64,000 nt of DNA. It comes from Paenibacillus aceris (GTDB taxonomy: Bacteria; Bacillota; Bacilli; Paenibacillales; NBRC-103111). The translations under genes and the position numbers were made by a program. Every line of letters begins with the position of its first letter. Within the stretch, counting starts at the first letter, position 1. Under the pieces are notes generated by a model. It had not been told where the DNA came from. It saw only the letters and a program-made list of their open reading frames with translations, and made no database searches. Location of the stretch: the NCBI RefSeq assembly GCF_017874035.1, contig NZ_JAGGKV010000018.1, forward strand, positions 79,664 through 143,663, read 5' to 3'. Positions 62,678 to 64,000 of this stretch are shown here, one piece after another.

Positions 62678-63682
62678 ATGAATAAAACTGAATTAAAATT
62701 AACATCAACGGAAATTGGAGCTTTATGGGGGCAATATGTAAATGGCACAATGGTAAATTGTGTGAATAAATATTTGCTTACCATTATAGAAGATACATCC
62801 ATTAGAGAGGTTTTTGTCGATGCAATTAAAATAACTGAGAATCAAATGAAGCAGGTTTCTACTTTTATTCTTAATGATGGATTTCCATTGCCCATAGGGT
62901 TTACAGATGCAGATATCACCCCCAATAAAAAAAGATTATTTTCGGATGTTTTTTGTTTGGATTATTTGTATCTTATGACAATTCATGGTTTAAACGGTCA
63001 CATAATTTCGCTTACTACATCAGTTAGAAAAGATTTAAGGGATTTCTTTGACTCCTGTTTGACGGATGGAAAAAATATGTACCATCGTACCGTTGATTTA
63101 TTACTTGAAAAAGGGCATTTTCAAAGAGACCCGTATTTTTTCCCACGTGCAAACCCAGAGTTTATTGACAGCAAAAAATATCTCGATGGTTATTGGGGAG
63201 ATAAACGTCCTCTTTCTGCCATAGAAATTGGTAATATTTCCTTAAACCTAAAGAAGAGTATTATGGCAAAAACACTTGGAATTGCATTTAGTCAAATTGC
63301 TGGATCCAAGGAAATAAGGGAATTTCTAACAGATGCAGTTGAAACGTCAAATGACCATATCCAATTACTAAGTAAAAAACTAAAAGATGATAATTTACCT
63401 GTACCAATGTCATCAGAAACTGAAATAACTGAATCTACAGATTCGCCGTTTTCAGATAAACTCATCATGTATCACACTGGTTTTTTGTTTATAACTGCTC
63501 AATCATATCATGGATTAGGATTAGCGGGTTCTATGAGGTCTGATTTAATTCTTGATTACGAAAGAATAATTCTCAAAGACCTAACAGTATCAAAAAATTG
63601 GTTTGATCTCATGGTAAAAAATAAATGGTTAGAACAACCTCCAATTGCACCAAACAGAAAAGAAATTGCTAAAGACCAATAG
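62678..63682 (+). CDS. DUF3231 family protein (two ferritin-like domains)
   Basis: 334 residues from the ATG at 62678, with GAGGTGAC upstream; an in-frame start 33 bases before has no site. Two similar halves of about 165 residues (LTSTEIGALWGQYVNGTMVN and LSAIEIGNISLNLKKSIMAK) are four-helix bundles of the DUF3231 type found in spore formers. Function unknown. Base composition is clearly lower in GC than the rest of the window. Followed by a strong terminator. Confidence 0.82.
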   Translation: MNKTELKLTSTEIGALWGQYVNGTMVNCVNKYLLTIIEDTSIREVFVDAIKITENQMKQVSTFILNDGFPLPIGFTDADITPNKKRLFSDVFCLDYLYLMTIHGLNGHIISLTTSVRKDLRDFFDSCLTDGKNMYHRTVDLLLEKGHFQRDPYFFPRANPEFIDSKKYLDGYWGDKRPLSAIEIGNISLNLKKSIMAKTLGIAFSQIAGSKEIREFLTDAVETSNDHIQLLSKKLKDDNLPVPMSSETEITESTDSPFSDKLIMYHTGFLFITAQSYHGLGLAGSMRSDLILDYERIILKDLTVSKNWFDLMVKNKWLEQPPIAPNRKEIAKDQ

Positions 63683-63701
63683 CTTTCCAGCTTAATACTA
63701 G

Positions 63702-63750
63702 GAAAAGCCCTCTTTGTAGATGTTCAAAAGAGGGCTTTTCGGTATTTTTC
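63702..63750 (+). terminator. Terminator of the DUF3231 gene
   Basis: Arms GAAAAGCCCTCTTT (63702-63715) and AAAGAGGGCTTTTC (63727-63740), followed by GGTATTTTTC. Confidence 0.85.
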
Positions 63751-63777
63751 TTGCGCTAATCTGCCCGTTCGTATTAT

Positions 63778-63818
63778 GAGGTTAACCAGTTTTTACTGGT
63801 TGACCTCTTTTGTATTTT
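63778..63818 (+). terminator. Second terminator-like hairpin
   Basis: GAGGTTAACCAGT (63778-63790) pairs with ACTGGTTGACCTC (63795-63807) with one G-T pair and a four-base loop, then TTTTGTATTTT. It stands just before the structured region at the right edge. Confidence 0.7.
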
Positions 63819-63831
63819 AGAGGTTTAGTAA

Positions 63832-64000
63832 CGGTAGCCGGGGGCGAACGTCTCTGCCCGTGGGACCGTGATCCCGTGATGTAAACTGTTCACCCCCTAC
63901 TTGTGGAAACATGTTTGAGGCTGGTTGAGACAACGATCTCGAATAACAAGCGAAGCTATGACACTGCAAGAAGGACTAGGGGCTACCGGCAAATTCAGTT
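63832..64000 (+). ncRNA. Structured non-coding segment, perhaps the 5' part of a group II intron
   Basis: CGGTAGCC (63832-63839) and GGCTACCG (63981-63988) form an 8-bp closing stem around about 140 bases without a long reading frame. Inside are hairpins GGGC/GCCC (from 63841), GGGA/TCCC and GAG/CTC, and an AAGCGAAGC stretch like that seen in group II intron domain I. The GTGYG 5' boundary was not found. A retron msr-msd, which has flanking inverted repeats, is another option. The element runs off the window. Confidence 0.35.

Overview
The window looks like a chromosomal segment of a spore-forming Bacillota, most probably Paenibacillus or a close relative. Three things point there: gene order shared with Bacillus subtilis (tig, clpX, lonB, lonA, engB, hem operon; and gerE, gerM, rph, rdgB), sporulation genes (gerE with a sigma-K-like promoter, gerM, lonB, a gerA-family remnant), and moderate GC with strong AGGAGG ribosome binding sites. 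No phage, CRISPR array or complete insertion sequence is seen. All assignments come from reading the sequence; no database was searched.

Layout. 1-6.7 kb: tetrapyrrole operon on the minus strand, hemA-hemX-precorrin-2 dehydrogenase-hemC-cobA/hemD fusion-hemB, so haem and sirohaem synthesis are made together. 6.8-21.4 kb: speD, engB, lonA, lonB, ispG, clpX, clpP, tig and several uncharacterised genes. 21.5-25.5 kb: tRNA-Arg and a cobalt/B12 module: a cobalamin riboswitch and cbiMNQO on the plus strand face a second cobalamin riboswitch and a [2Fe-2S] ferredoxin-like gene on the minus strand. 25.5-35.6 kb: small proteins, asparagine synthetase, rdgB, rph, gerM, a phosphatidylglycerophosphatase-like protein, a metallo-hydrolase, a methyltransferase and gerE. 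36-43 kb: an SLH-domain surface protein with five 73-residue repeats, and a large Lhr-type helicase.

42.8-51.5 kb: nitrate assimilation. narK, nirB, nirD and nasC read leftward; an ANTAR-domain protein and a TrpD2-like protein read rightward from the same intergenic region. The narK leader starts at a consensus promoter and carries two adjacent hairpins with six-base loops (A at position 1, G at position 4). The second overlaps one arm of an intrinsic terminator. This is the architecture expected of an ANTAR antitermination target. The ANTAR protein has no recognisable nitrate sensor and lacks the phospho-acceptor Asp. Its translationally coupled partner is an anthranilate phosphoribosyltransferase homologue with a degenerate PRPP motif. 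I consider this regulator pair the most interesting system in the window. NirB needs sirohaem, which the cobA/hemD and precorrin-2 dehydrogenase genes at the other end help to supply.

51.5-57.5 kb: a Fur-boxed petrobactin-type iron uptake operon (nitroreductase, two permeases, ATPase, binding lipoprotein) and an AraC regulator fused to a siderophore-binding domain, itself with a Fur box inside its promoter. 57.6-64 kb: a CAP-domain wall protein, a decayed gerA-family gene, an OatA-like acyltransferase, an AT-rich tail with a membrane protein and a DUF3231 protein, and, at the right edge, a structured non-coding segment that may be the start of a group II intron or another reverse-transcriptase-linked RNA.
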